From the NCBI RefSeq assembly GCF_004799325.1, contig NZ_SSMD01000002.1, positions 310,001 through 374,000 of the forward strand: DNA of 64,000 nucleotides. The letters are read 5' to 3'. The notes under the pieces were generated by a model. The model worked only from the letters and a program-made list of their open reading frames with translations, was not told where the DNA came from and did no database searches. The stretch comes from Thalassobius vesicularis (GTDB lineage: Bacteria; Pseudomonadota; Alphaproteobacteria; Rhodobacterales; Rhodobacteraceae). A program made the position numbers and the translations under genes. This document shows positions 43,411 through 51,313 of this stretch, one piece after another (the stretch's first letter is position 1; each line of letters opens with the position of its first letter).

Positions 43411-45696
43411 ATGAACAAGGCGATTACCGATGGCGTGGTCTTCATGCCCACCCCGTTTTCGGCAGGGCTGGACGTGTGGTCCAGCGGCGATGGCACGGCC
43501 GGCTCGGACACCTATGACAACGCGGTGAACGCGGCCTTTGTGCCAGCGGATCAGGACTTTGCCGGCTGTCTGGAGCTGCAAAAGACCGACACCACCCAGC
43601 GCGTGCGCTACATGGGGCAGACGCCGATCCTGCCGGGGTGCTACCTGCGCATCACCGCGCGGATCAAGGCGATCAGCGGCAACCTGCCCTCGGTCCGGAT
43701 TGCGGGGCGTCCGGGCGATGCGACCGACGCCTTTGTCAGCGGGCTGAACCAGAACGGTGCCACCACGGCGCTGTCCAGCTATGGCGAGGTGGTCGAGATC
43801 AGCGCCATCGTCGGCAGCGGCAATCGCGGCGGGGTGGACATGGTGTGGCCCTCGCCCGTGGCCTACGGACATTTCGGGCTGGACCTGACCGGCGCGAATG
43901 GCGGCATCGTGCGCATCGACGATTTCGTGATCGAGGACATCACCGAGGCCTATCTGCGCTCGATGCTGGATTGGGTGGACGTGCGCGATTTCGGCGCGGT
44001 GGGCAACGGCGTCACCGACGATCTGGCCGCCTTCACCGCCGCGGATGACGCCGCCAACGGGCGCAGCGTGCTGGTCTCGGCGGGCAATTACTACCTGTCC
44101 GACAACATGACATTCGCCAGCCGCGTCCGGTTCGAAGGCACCGTGGTCATGCCCGACGACAAGATGCTGTCGCTGACCCGCAACTTTGACCTGCCCGCCT
44201 ATATCGACGCCTTCGGCAACGAGGAGCTGGCCTTCAAGAAGGCGTTCCAGGCGCTGCTGAACAACGCCGACCATGAATCGCTGGACATGTGCGGGCGTCG
44301 CATCAGCATCACCGGCCCCATCGACATGCAGGCCGCCGTCGCCAACCGGACCGAGTATGCCACCCGCCGTCAGGTCATCAACGGCCAGTTCTACGCCGAG
44401 GACAGCACCGCCTGGGACACCGAAAGCTACACCTCGACCGCCAGCTATTCGACCAATGCGCCGCTGACCCTGTCGAACGTGGTCAACGTCGCCAACATCC
44501 CCGTGGGATCGCGCGTGTGGTCCAACGGGGTCGGGCGCGAGGTCTATGTCCGCGCCAAGAACGTCGCCACCCAGCAGATCACGCTGTCGATGCCGCTGTA
44601 TGATGCGGTGGGCACGCAGACCTATTACTTTACCCGCTACAAATACATGCTGGATTTTTCGGGGTTCCAGAAGCTCTCGAAATTCTCGCTGTCGGATGTC
44701 GAGCTGCAATGCGGCGGGCGCGCCAGTGGCATCCTGCTGGCCCCGGCGGGCCTGATTTTCCACCTGAAGGACAGCTTCGTCACCTCGCCCAAGGATCGCG
44801 GCATCACCTCGATCGGCGAAGGGTGTCAGGGCATGCTGGTGGACCGCTGCCAGTTCCTGTCGAACGAGACCGGCACCCGCGCGCAGGACCGCACCACCAT
44901 CGCGATCAACGCCAACTCCAACGACGTCAAACTGCGCGACAACCGCATCACCCAGTTCCGGCATTTCGCGGTGCTGGGCGGCACCAGCTCGATCATCTCG
45001 GGCAACCACTGGTTCCAGGGCGATGACGAGCTGGAGGGCCTGCGCACCGCTGGTCTGGTGCTGACCAGCACGCATAACCGCGCCACGGTGGACGGCAACT
45101 ATATCGACAACTGCTTCATCGAATGGGTGAACGAGCACGACCCCGACCCGGCCTTCAACAACGAGTATTCGTTCAGCTCGCTCAACATCTCGAACAACAT
45201 CTTCCAGTCGATCGACGCGGCGCCGTGGTTCCGGTTCATCGTGGTGAAACCACATGGCGCGGGCCATTTCATCAGCGGCCTGAACATCCACGGCAACATG
45301 TTCCGCGCCATCCACGGCACGCTGGACCGCGTGGACATGGTGGACACGTCCTTTGCCGATCTGGATTACACCCGGATGCGCAACATCACCGTCAAGGGCA
45401 ACATGTTCAACGCCATCGACCAAGGGATGGAGAACCCGACCGTGATCCTGCACCAGCAGAACTCGGTCAACGCGACTTGGACGGTGGATTGCGCGGGGCC
45501 CCTGCCCTTTGGCGGCTACGCCCAGAACGTCGAGGCAGTGGTCGCGCGCGGCAAGGTCAAGACCGCGGGCAACGTGGCCAATTACGCCATGCCCTACGTC
45601 AACACCGAGCAGGGCGCCAACAAGGACCAGGTCGAGCTGCACTGGCCCGACGCCCTGCAGGGGCAGGTCGGCGTCATGGTGCGGATGGACAACTAA
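43411..45696 (+). CDS. Right-handed beta-helix protein (pectate-lyase/GH28-related; spike-like)
   Basis: The 761-residue protein has no signal peptide. An N-terminal domain (about residues 1-185) precedes VDVRDFGAVGNGVTDDLAAF (189-208), the entry to a pectate-lyase-type beta-helix. Repeated N-N/G turns follow (SGNHWFQGDD, VDGNYIDNC, ISNNIFQSID, IHGNMFRAI, VKGNMFNAID), and a jelly-roll-like tail completes it. The fold is that of phage tail spikes and polysaccharide lyases. Similar lone genes in Rhodobacterales are annotated as GH28-related. I suspect a link to the gene transfer agent tail fibre, but no other phage gene is nearby. AGGAAAGGA precedes the ATG. Confidence 0.8.
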   Translation: MNKAITDGVVFMPTPFSAGLDVWSSGDGTAGSDTYDNAVNAAFVPADQDFAGCLELQKTDTTQRVRYMGQTPILPGCYLRITARIKAISGNLPSVRIAGRPGDATDAFVSGLNQNGATTALSSYGEVVEISAIVGSGNRGGVDMVWPSPVAYGHFGLDLTGANGGIVRIDDFVIEDITEAYLRSMLDWVDVRDFGAVGNGVTDDLAAFTAADDAANGRSVLVSAGNYYLSDNMTFASRVRFEGTVVMPDDKMLSLTRNFDLPAYIDAFGNEELAFKKAFQALLNNADHESLDMCGRRISITGPIDMQAAVANRTEYATRRQVINGQFYAEDSTAWDTESYTSTASYSTNAPLTLSNVVNVANIPVGSRVWSNGVGREVYVRAKNVATQQITLSMPLYDAVGTQTYYFTRYKYMLDFSGFQKLSKFSLSDVELQCGGRASGILLAPAGLIFHLKDSFVTSPKDRGITSIGEGCQGMLVDRCQFLSNETGTRAQDRTTIAINANSNDVKLRDNRITQFRHFAVLGGTSSIISGNHWFQGDDELEGLRTAGLVLTSTHNRATVDGNYIDNCFIEWVNEHDPDPAFNNEYSFSSLNISNNIFQSIDAAPWFRFIVVKPHGAGHFISGLNIHGNMFRAIHGTLDRVDMVDTSFADLDYTRMRNITVKGNMFNAIDQGMENPTVILHQQNSVNATWTVDCAGPLPFGGYAQNVEAVVARGKVKTAGNVANYAMPYVNTEQGANKDQVELHWPDALQGQVGVMVRMDN

Positions 45697-46175
45697 GCCG
45701 GATCGGCCAGATCGGTGGGCGTCAGGTGAAACGCCCGTCCGAACCCGCCATTCAGAAAGGCGCGTTGCGGGGCGAAGGCGACAAAGCCGAAATCGCCCAG
45801 CACCAGGTAGAGTTTGGCCTTGGGATGGTCGCGCAGGTATTGCGCGGCCATTTCTTCGTGCGCGGGGTCGCTGCGCGGGATGAACCGCGCCACGGCCTGC
45901 ACGGTCAGACGCGGATGCGACAGGGCATCGCCCTTGGGCCCCGGCTCTCCTACCAGCAGCGCGCAGGCCGGATCGGCGGCCAGCGCCCGCGCATGCACCG
46001 CCAGCGCCGAGATCAGCGAGACCGGCCCGCCCACCATCCCCAGCGCAATCCGGCTGACATAGGGCGCGCCGGTGTCGGGGTCATTCACCGCCAGCGCGGC
46101 AAAGCGGGCCTGCCGCAGCAGGCTACGCGCCAGGGAACGGGCCTCGTCATCGGTGGGGCGGATCGGATCGGTCAT
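45693..46175 (-). CDS. Pyridoxamine 5'-phosphate oxidase-like FMN-binding split-barrel protein (HugZ-like)
   Basis: The 160-residue protein has the split-barrel pattern: ARFAALAVNDPDTGAPYVSRIALG, then LISALAVHARALAADPACAL, then RLTVQAVARFIP. The shape suggests a flavin- or heme-related role as in HugZ, without the C-terminal heme-oxygenase extension. Its start overlaps the upstream membrane-protein stop by four bases, and its stop overlaps the convergent beta-helix gene by four. Confidence 0.85.
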   Translation of the reverse strand: MTDPIRPTDDEARSLARSLLRQARFAALAVNDPDTGAPYVSRIALGMVGGPVSLISALAVHARALAADPACALLVGEPGPKGDALSHPRLTVQAVARFIPRSDPAHEEMAAQYLRDHPKAKLYLVLGDFGFVAFAPQRAFLNGGFGRAFHLTPTDLADPA

Positions 46176-46681
46176 AGCTCCGTGTTAGGCCCGCGCGCCG
46201 TCGCAGGCAAGAGCGCCGCGCCCACCAGCAGCAGCGCCACCCCCGACGCCACCGTCCGCGCGATGTTCGAGATCTGCCAGGTGCTGGAATAGGCCGTCCA
46301 TATCTCGGCCAGCACCTGCGTCGGCTGGCTCAGGTCGGTCAGCATCAGCGCCTGGTTCATCGGCACGTTGATCATCACCGTCGGCACGAAGGCCCCCAGC
46401 AGGTAGACCAGCACCGCCGCCACCAGCCACATCGCAGCGGCCCGCCGACCGGACACCCAGACCCACGCCGCCGTGACGACCAGCACCAGCGGGGTGCCAA
46501 AGAACGCCGGCGCGAAGACCGCGTTGCGGACAGAGCGGTTCATCGCGTTCATCGCCTGAATCGCAACCTCGGGCGGGGTCTGGTCCAGCCCCCACATGGT
46601 CGAGCAGACCCAAGCGTAGAAGAACCCGAAGATCGCGGCGGAAAACAGCAGAGACAGGAAAAGCGGCACTCGGAACAACAT
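46172..46681 (-). CDS. DUF1772/anthrone oxygenase-like membrane protein
   Basis: The 169-residue protein has four hydrophobic helices (LFLSLLFSAAIFGFFYAWVC; AFFGTPLVLVVTAAWVWVSG; AMWLVAAVLVYLLGAFVPTV; TVASGVALLLVGAALLP). The VPMNQAL motif is typical of DUF1772 proteins. The family includes anthrone oxygenases, but most members are uncharacterised. It is coupled to the split-barrel gene. A GTTAACA sequence lies just upstream of the ATG. Confidence 0.82.
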   Translation of the reverse strand: MLFRVPLFLSLLFSAAIFGFFYAWVCSTMWGLDQTPPEVAIQAMNAMNRSVRNAVFAPAFFGTPLVLVVTAAWVWVSGRRAAAMWLVAAVLVYLLGAFVPTVMINVPMNQALMLTDLSQPTQVLAEIWTAYSSTWQISNIARTVASGVALLLVGAALLPATARGPNTEL

Positions 46682-46750
46682 GACTGACCTTTGGTTAACA
46701 AATTTGGTAAGGGTCTAACGCTCGGACATGTCAGTTCTGTCGCAAGATAT

Positions 46751-47383
46751 TCAGAACTCCAACCAGACGCCCAGCTTGATACCGCTGTCGCGCGGGTCGG
46801 TCAGCCCATAGGCACCCCCCGCCTGCAGATAGACGGATTTACCGAGTCGGAACACTGCCGATGGGGCCAGAACCATGTCTTGCACCCCGCCGATACTGCC
46901 GGTCGAGCGGAGTTGCATGAGGAATTTCCACCGTTCAGACGGGGCCAAGCCCAGCGTGCTTTCGACCTTCCAACTGCTCAGACCCAGCGCCGGGTCAACC
47001 ACCGCCGTCGCATCCACCGCGACCCAGCCATTGCCCCAGCCCGTCACGATGCCACGCCCATAGGACAGGCCGGGGCGCAGGATCGGCTTGCCGTCGGCGG
47101 TGCCGATACCGGCCTCCAGCGCCAGTTTGCCACCCTGCGGACCGCTCCAGACCGGCAGGCGGGCAAAGCCCAGCACGGTCGCGCCCTCCGTGGTCCAGAA
47201 CCCGTCCACCCCCACCGTCAGCCGGTCGGTCAGGCCGTATTCAGCGAAGAACGAGGTCGCCACGGACCCATCCGCCCCCCAGTCCAACGCGGTGGCGCTG
47301 AACCAATGCCCCTTGCCGCGCGGCCAGGCCCCGGCCTGCGCCATGCCGCCGATCAGACAGAACAGAAGCACCCACGCCCGCAT
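46751..47383 (-). CDS. Outer-membrane beta-barrel-like protein
   Basis: The 210-residue protein has a signal peptide (MRAWVLLFCLIGGMAQAGA). Alternating strands with aromatic girdles follow (HWFSATALDWGADG, SVATSFFAEYGLTDRLTVGV, LSYGRGIVTGWGNGWVAVDA), ending in VWLEF with the terminal Phe typical of barrels. I do not recognise a family. AAGGGGG lies nine bases before the ATG at 47383. The upstream region has a TAAA-N7-TTAA motif at 47423-47437, one base from the CtrA consensus. Confidence 0.7.
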   Translation of the reverse strand: MRAWVLLFCLIGGMAQAGAWPRGKGHWFSATALDWGADGSVATSFFAEYGLTDRLTVGVDGFWTTEGATVLGFARLPVWSGPQGGKLALEAGIGTADGKPILRPGLSYGRGIVTGWGNGWVAVDATAVVDPALGLSSWKVESTLGLAPSERWKFLMQLRSTGSIGGVQDMVLAPSAVFRLGKSVYLQAGGAYGLTDPRDSGIKLGVWLEF

Positions 47384-47501
47384 CACCAATCCCCCTTGGG
47401 CACAAGCATGAATTCACATTGGTAAACATGCCGTTAACCAATTCGAGCTTTGGTCCTGTCACATTCCGGTGCTAGGCTGATTGCAAAGGATGGAGGACAA
47501 C

Positions 47502-47822
47502 ATGCCGAAGATTTCGAGTGAGAATCGCTTTCAGACCGTCATCACCACCTTCGAGGCCACCCCGGGCACCTGTCAGGACCTGCTGGACCTGCTGAACAGC
47601 GCCTATGACGAGGTGATCTCAAAGCAACCCGGCTTCATCGCCGCCGGGCTGCACGTGAACGACGCGCAAACGCGGATCGCCAATTACTCGCAATGGGAAA
47701 AGCGCGAGGATTACCAAGCCATGCTGCGCAGCGACGAGATGCGCAAGCGCAACCGCGTGATCAACGAGCTGTGCAAAAGCTTCGAGCCGGTGATGTACGA
47801 CGTCGCCCGCACCTACGGCTGA
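47502..47822 (+). CDS. Antibiotic biosynthesis monooxygenase (ABM) domain protein
   Basis: The 106-residue ferredoxin-like alpha/beta protein contains FQTVITTFEATPGTCQDLLD, GFIAAGLHVNDAQTRIANYSQW and a C-terminal strand. ABM domains include quinol monooxygenases (YgiN) and heme-degrading enzymes; the reaction here is unknown. GGAGG lies five bases before the ATG at 47502; an ATG at 47490 in the same frame is less well placed. Confidence 0.82.
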   Translation: MPKISSENRFQTVITTFEATPGTCQDLLDLLNSAYDEVISKQPGFIAAGLHVNDAQTRIANYSQWEKREDYQAMLRSDEMRKRNRVINELCKSFEPVMYDVARTYG

Positions 47823-47834
47823 GGCCGGGCGAGA

Positions 47835-47880
47835 CCGGATTTTTCGAAAAAATCCGGTCAAAATTCTTTGAAAGAATTTT
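47835..47880. repeat. Intergenic repeat B, double palindrome
   Basis: CCGGATTTTT/AAAAATCCGG (47835-47857) is followed after two bases by a palindrome with ten-base arms, AAAATTCTTT and AAAGAATTTT (47860-47880). The same unit with the same spacing lies at 49875-49920. Both copies directly follow plus-strand genes that meet a minus-strand gene, so it may serve as a bidirectional terminator. Confidence 0.8.
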
Positions 47881-47904
47881 GCGGCGCCGGGGTCAGACCG
47901 GGGG

Positions 47905-48336
47905 TCAGACGGCGGCCTTCACCCATTGGATGATCGAGGCTGCGGGCATGGCGCCGGACTGACGGGCTTGCTCTCGCCCAGCCGCGAAGGCGGCCATTGT
48001 GGGAATGCCGCGAATGCCGTATTTCATTCCGGCCTGAGGGTGATCCTCGGTGTTCAGCTTGACCAGACGCGCCGCGCCCTTCAGCTCGGCCGCCGCCTTG
48101 GAGAACTCGGGCGCCATCATCCGGCACGGGCCGCACCACGGGGCCCAGAAATCCACGACCAGCGGCACGTCATCGGTGCGCGCGGCTTTCTCCAGCGTGG
48201 CCAGGTCCACTTCGGCGACCTTGCCGCCCATCAGCGGTGCGCCACAGGTGCCGCATTTGGGGCCGGCGGTCAGCTTGTCTTCGGGGATGCGGTTGACCTG
48301 GCCGCAGTCCAGGCAGGTGAGTTTCTTGGGGGCCAT
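47905..48336 (-). CDS. trxC: Thioredoxin 2 (TrxC)
   Basis: The 143-residue protein has an N-terminal zinc ribbon with C8-x2-C11 and C28-x2-C31, then a thioredoxin domain with WCGPC (residues 67-71) and the cis-proline in RGIPTMAAF. TrxC is a cytoplasmic reductase important under oxidative stress; the zinc site is redox-labile. It follows the methyltransferase gene on the same strand. Confidence 0.95.
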   Translation of the reverse strand: MAPKKLTCLDCGQVNRIPEDKLTAGPKCGTCGAPLMGGKVAEVDLATLEKAARTDDVPLVVDFWAPWCGPCRMMAPEFSKAAAELKGAARLVKLNTEDHPQAGMKYGIRGIPTMAAFAAGREQARQSGAMPAASIIQWVKAAV

Positions 48337-48401
48337 GATGCGCTCCTGAATACATATGTTAATCAGAATATAATCAGCCCGCCGACCCGTACAAGGGGGC
48401 G

Positions 48402-49337
48402 TCAGGCGTATTCCGATTCCTCGCCCGTGCGATCCGTCTCGCGGTTCAGCGCGGCGCAGACGACGACAAAGGCCTCGACCGGTTCGCCCCGGTCCTGACG
48501 CAGCGCCGCGCGCTCGATCCGGACCGAGCCAAAGCCCGCATCCGACATCAGCCCGCGAATATAGTCCTCGCCATGGGCATAACGGCGCGAGGACAGCAGC
48601 GTGACGCTGTCGCCCAGCCCCGCCTCGGCGGTAAAGGCAAAGCGCCCTCCCGGGGCCAGCGCATGGGCGATCCAGGCGGTGATCCGCTCCAGCGCGCCCA
48701 AGTAGATGAACACGTCAGCGGCCAGGATGGTGTCCCATTGTTCGGGCCCGTGCTCCAGCCGCGCCAGGTCGCGCTTTTGCAGCTGGTGGTACAGCCCCTT
48801 GCCCCGCGCTCGATCCAGCATCCCGGCCGAGATGTCCCAGCCCTCCAGCCAGGTGGCGCGGCCGGCAATCGCCTGCCCCATCAGCCCGGTGCCGCAGCCC
48901 AGATCCAGCACCCGCCCCAGCGGCCCGTTCAGCGCCCCGGCCAGCAGGTCGGGCCCACAATAGCCCAGTTGATCGACCAGCGAGCGTTCGAACCGGGGGG
49001 CGTATTGGTCGAACAGGTTCTCGACAAAAGCCGAGGGCATGGTCTCGGCCATCGGCACGGCGCGCAGCAGGTCCAGCCGCAGCCCCGCGCCCAGCCGATC
49101 CGCCGGGTCCAACGCCTGCGCCCGCGCGAAGGCCTGCATCGCCTGATCCGTTTCGCCAGACGCCTCGGCCCAGTCGCCCAGCGCCATCCAGCCCGCCACC
49201 CAGCCCGGCACAGCGCCCAGCGTTTCCGCCATCAAACCGACGGCGGCGGCAGGATCGCCCGCACCGGCCAGCGAGCACGCGAATTGGTAACGGCGATCAA
49301 CCGAGAGATCGCCCGAAGACGTCAGATGTACGGACAT
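48402..49337 (-). CDS. TPR-containing class I SAM methyltransferase
   Basis: The 311-residue protein has TPR-like helical repeats in its first ~90 residues (DWAEASGETDQAMQAFARAQ, then ALDPADRLGAG). A SAM methyltransferase domain follows with motif I VLDLGCGTGLMG and the acidic loop LEGWDISAGML. The segment VENLFDQYAPRFERSLVDQL is characteristic of a NodS/TPR-type methyltransferase group. The substrate is unknown. The ATG at 49337 starts MSVHLTSSGD. Confidence 0.85.
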   Translation of the reverse strand: MSVHLTSSGDLSVDRRYQFACSLAGAGDPAAAVGLMAETLGAVPGWVAGWMALGDWAEASGETDQAMQAFARAQALDPADRLGAGLRLDLLRAVPMAETMPSAFVENLFDQYAPRFERSLVDQLGYCGPDLLAGALNGPLGRVLDLGCGTGLMGQAIAGRATWLEGWDISAGMLDRARGKGLYHQLQKRDLARLEHGPEQWDTILAADVFIYLGALERITAWIAHALAPGGRFAFTAEAGLGDSVTLLSSRRYAHGEDYIRGLMSDAGFGSVRIERAALRQDRGEPVEAFVVVCAALNRETDRTGEESEYA

Positions 49338-49651
49338 AGGGGGACTGCTTTTGCAAAAGAACACGGCACCGAGGGGACAGATCGGGCGGTGTCGTCAGGA
49401 CGGATGCTCTTTCACCGGGGGCTCGTGCAGCAAGGAAATCTGGCGCCTATTTGGGCATGGCGCGGGCAAAGTCAAGATTCGTTTCAGAGCAGATTTGCCC
49501 CTTGATTTCAAAGGGAACCGTGCTCATCCTTTCCGCGCAACGTTACTAAACTATCGACTACCTGCACCGCCCTCGGCTCAGACCTCGATCTGTGAACTAA
49601 CGAGCCGGGTTGTCGCACGACGCGGACAACGTTTTGCAGGAGTCACACGGC
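49338..49651. other. Intergenic region upstream of the cold-shock gene
   Basis: This 314-bp stretch separates the divergent methyltransferase and cold-shock genes. No frame here is convincing. AGGAG near 49639-49643 serves the cold-shock gene. The 49530-49560 stretch (ACGTTACTAAACTATCGACT) is AT-richer and probably holds its promoter, but no good -35/-10 pair can be fixed. A long structured leader would be usual for cspA-type genes. Confidence 0.5.
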
Positions 49652-49858
49652 ATGGCCACTGGCACCGTGAAATGGTTCAACACCACCAAAGGCTACGGCT
49701 TCATCAAGCCCGACAGCGGCAGCAAGGATGTGTTCGTGCACATCTCGGCCGTTGAAAAGGCAGGGCTGAAATCGCTGGCCGACAACCAGAAAGTCGTCTT
49801 CGAAATCCAGTCGGGCCGTGATGGGCGCGAACTGGCGACCGAGATCAAACTGGCCTGA
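49652..49858 (+). CDS. Cold-shock domain protein (CspA family)
   Basis: The 68-residue single OB-fold protein [20 protein letters not shown]... has RNP1 (KGYGFIK) and RNP2 (VFVHI). It binds single-stranded RNA and DNA and acts as an RNA chaperone. The ATG at 49652 has AGGAG upstream; further in-frame starts upstream are not supported. Repeat B follows the stop. Confidence 0.97.
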   Translation: MATGTVKWFNTTKGYGFIKPDSGSKDVFVHISAVEKAGLKSLADNQKVVFEIQSGRDGRELATEIKLA

Positions 49859-49874
49859 ACTTCGGGCAAGGGCG

Positions 49875-49920
49875 TCGGATTTTTTGAAAAAATCCGGACA
49901 AAATTCTTTCAAAGAATTTT
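49875..49920. repeat. Intergenic repeat B, second copy
   Basis: This copy matches 47835-47880 base for base except for a few positions (loop bases and the first stem end). The second palindrome has perfect ten-base arms at 49900-49920. It lies between the cold-shock gene and the convergent arylesterase. Confidence 0.8.
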
Positions 49921-49947
49921 GGGCGCGACGGGAACGCCGCGCCTTTT

Positions 49948-50580
49948 TCAATTCCGGGGCGCGATCTGCGCAATCATCTCTTGCACCTTTGGGCCCAGCG
50001 CCTGGACGATCAGCGCCACACCGTCGCGGTTGGGGTGAATGCCGTCTGCCTGGAACAGCGCCTGCAGATCGGCGGGCGAGCCTTCGCCCAGCCCTTCGAA
50101 AAAACTCGGCGCGAACACCGCGCCAAATTCCGCTGCCAACTCGGGATACATCGCGTCGAAGGCCTGCCGGTACTCGGGCCCGTAATTCGACGGTCCGGGC
50201 ATGCCCACCAGCAGGATCGCCAGCCCGCGATCCTGCGCGATCTGCAAGATCCCCTTCAACTTCGCGCGCGACACCGCCGGGTCGATCCCGCGCAACATGT
50301 CGTTGCCGCCCAGCGTCACGATGATGCCCTGCACCTCGGGGGTCAGCGTCCAGTCCAGCCGCGCCAGACCGCCCGCCGTGGTGTCGCCCGACACGCCGCC
50401 TTGCAGCACCTGCACCTCCTGCCCCTGCGCGGTCAGCCAGCCTTGTAGCTGCGGCACGAACCCCTCGCCCTCGGCCAGCCCATAGCCTGCGGTCAGGCTA
50501 TCGCCATAGGCGATGACCGCCATCGGTTGCGCCCATGCCGCCGGGACAGTCAGCAGAAGCACCGCCAGTGCCTTGCCCAT
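49948..50580 (-). CDS. Arylesterase/thioesterase of the SGNH family (TesA-like), exported
   Basis: The 210-residue protein has a signal peptide (MGKALAVLLLTVPAAWAQ). The four SGNH blocks are GDSLTAGYG (S28), GGVSGDTTAGG, IIVTLGGNDMLRG and DGIHPNRDG (Asp/His). It hydrolyses acyl esters or thioesters in the periplasm, as TesA does. It is divergent from a YbbA/YbbP-type transporter, the same arrangement as tesA-ybbA-ybbP in E. coli. The ATG at 50580 is preferred; an ATG at 50628 would lie 4 bp from the neighbour start. Confidence 0.9.
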   Translation of the reverse strand: MGKALAVLLLTVPAAWAQPMAVIAYGDSLTAGYGLAEGEGFVPQLQGWLTAQGQEVQVLQGGVSGDTTAGGLARLDWTLTPEVQGIIVTLGGNDMLRGIDPAVSRAKLKGILQIAQDRGLAILLVGMPGPSNYGPEYRQAFDAMYPELAAEFGAVFAPSFFEGLGEGSPADLQALFQADGIHPNRDGVALIVQALGPKVQEMIAQIAPRN

Positions 50581-50632
50581 CGCCGACCAACGCCCATATG
50601 AGAAGAAAGCCTTGAGGAAGAGAAGCATACGT

Positions 50633-51313
50633 ATGTCCGATCCGGTGTTGTCGCTGTCTGGTGTTGGCCTGTCCCTGAACGGGAATGCCGGTCTGGTTGA
50701 AATCCTCCATGCCATCTCGCTGGATGTCCAGAGGGGCGAGTCGCTGGGCCTTGTTGGTCCGTCCGGCTCGGGCAAGTCGTCGCTCCTGATGCTGATGGGC
50801 GGGCTTGAAAGCGCCACAACCGGCACCATCACCGCCCTTGGGCAGGACCTGACCGCGATGTCCGAGGACCAGCTGGCCCGCTTTCGCCGTCAACATATGG
50901 GGGTGGTGTTCCAGTCTTTCCACCTGATCCCCACGATGACCGCGCTGGAAAACGTCGCCACCCCGCTGGAACTGGCTGGCCATGCCGACGCCTTTGACCG
51001 CGCGATGGAGGAGCTGCGCGCCGTCGGTCTGGCCGCGCGTGCCGATCACTACCCCTCCCAGATGTCGGGCGGCGAGCAGCAGCGCGTCGCGCTGGCCCGC
51101 GCCTCGGCCCCGCGCCCGCAGATCCTGCTGGCGGATGAGCCCACCGGCAATCTGGACGGCACCAACGGCACCGCGATCATCGAGCTGCTGTTCGGCCTGC
51201 GCGACCGCCACGGCGCGACGCTGGTGCTGGTCACCCATGCCGACGATCTGGCCAGCCGCTGCGACCGGGTGATCCGCCTGCGCGATGGCCGACTGGACGG
51301 AGACACCGCATGA
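50633..51313 (+). CDS. ABC transporter ATPase (YbbA/LolD-like)
   Basis: The 226-residue ATPase has Walker A GPSGSGKSS, signature MSGGEQQRVALARA and Walker B ILLADEPTGNLD, typical of the MacB/LolD/FtsE-type group. AGGAAGAG lies upstream of the ATG at 50633. Its stop overlaps the permease start by four bases, so the two form one transporter. The role is likely extraction of a lipid or lipoprotein, or mechanotransmission, rather than import. Confidence 0.92.
   Translation: MSDPVLSLSGVGLSLNGNAGLVEILHAISLDVQRGESLGLVGPSGSGKSSLLMLMGGLESATTGTITALGQDLTAMSEDQLARFRRQHMGVVFQSFHLIPTMTALENVATPLELAGHADAFDRAMEELRAVGLAARADHYPSQMSGGEQQRVALARASAPRPQILLADEPTGNLDGTNGTAIIELLFGLRDRHGATLVLVTHADDLASRCDRVIRLRDGRLDGDTA

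Noticed and set aside
43324-45642. Long minus-strand open frame opposite the beta-helix gene
   Set aside because: The sense strand has a clear fold and ribosome-binding site; the antisense product is low-complexity.
43411-45696. Prophage or intact gene-transfer-agent cluster around the beta-helix gene
   Set aside because: No terminase, portal, capsid, tail or lysis gene is visible on either side.
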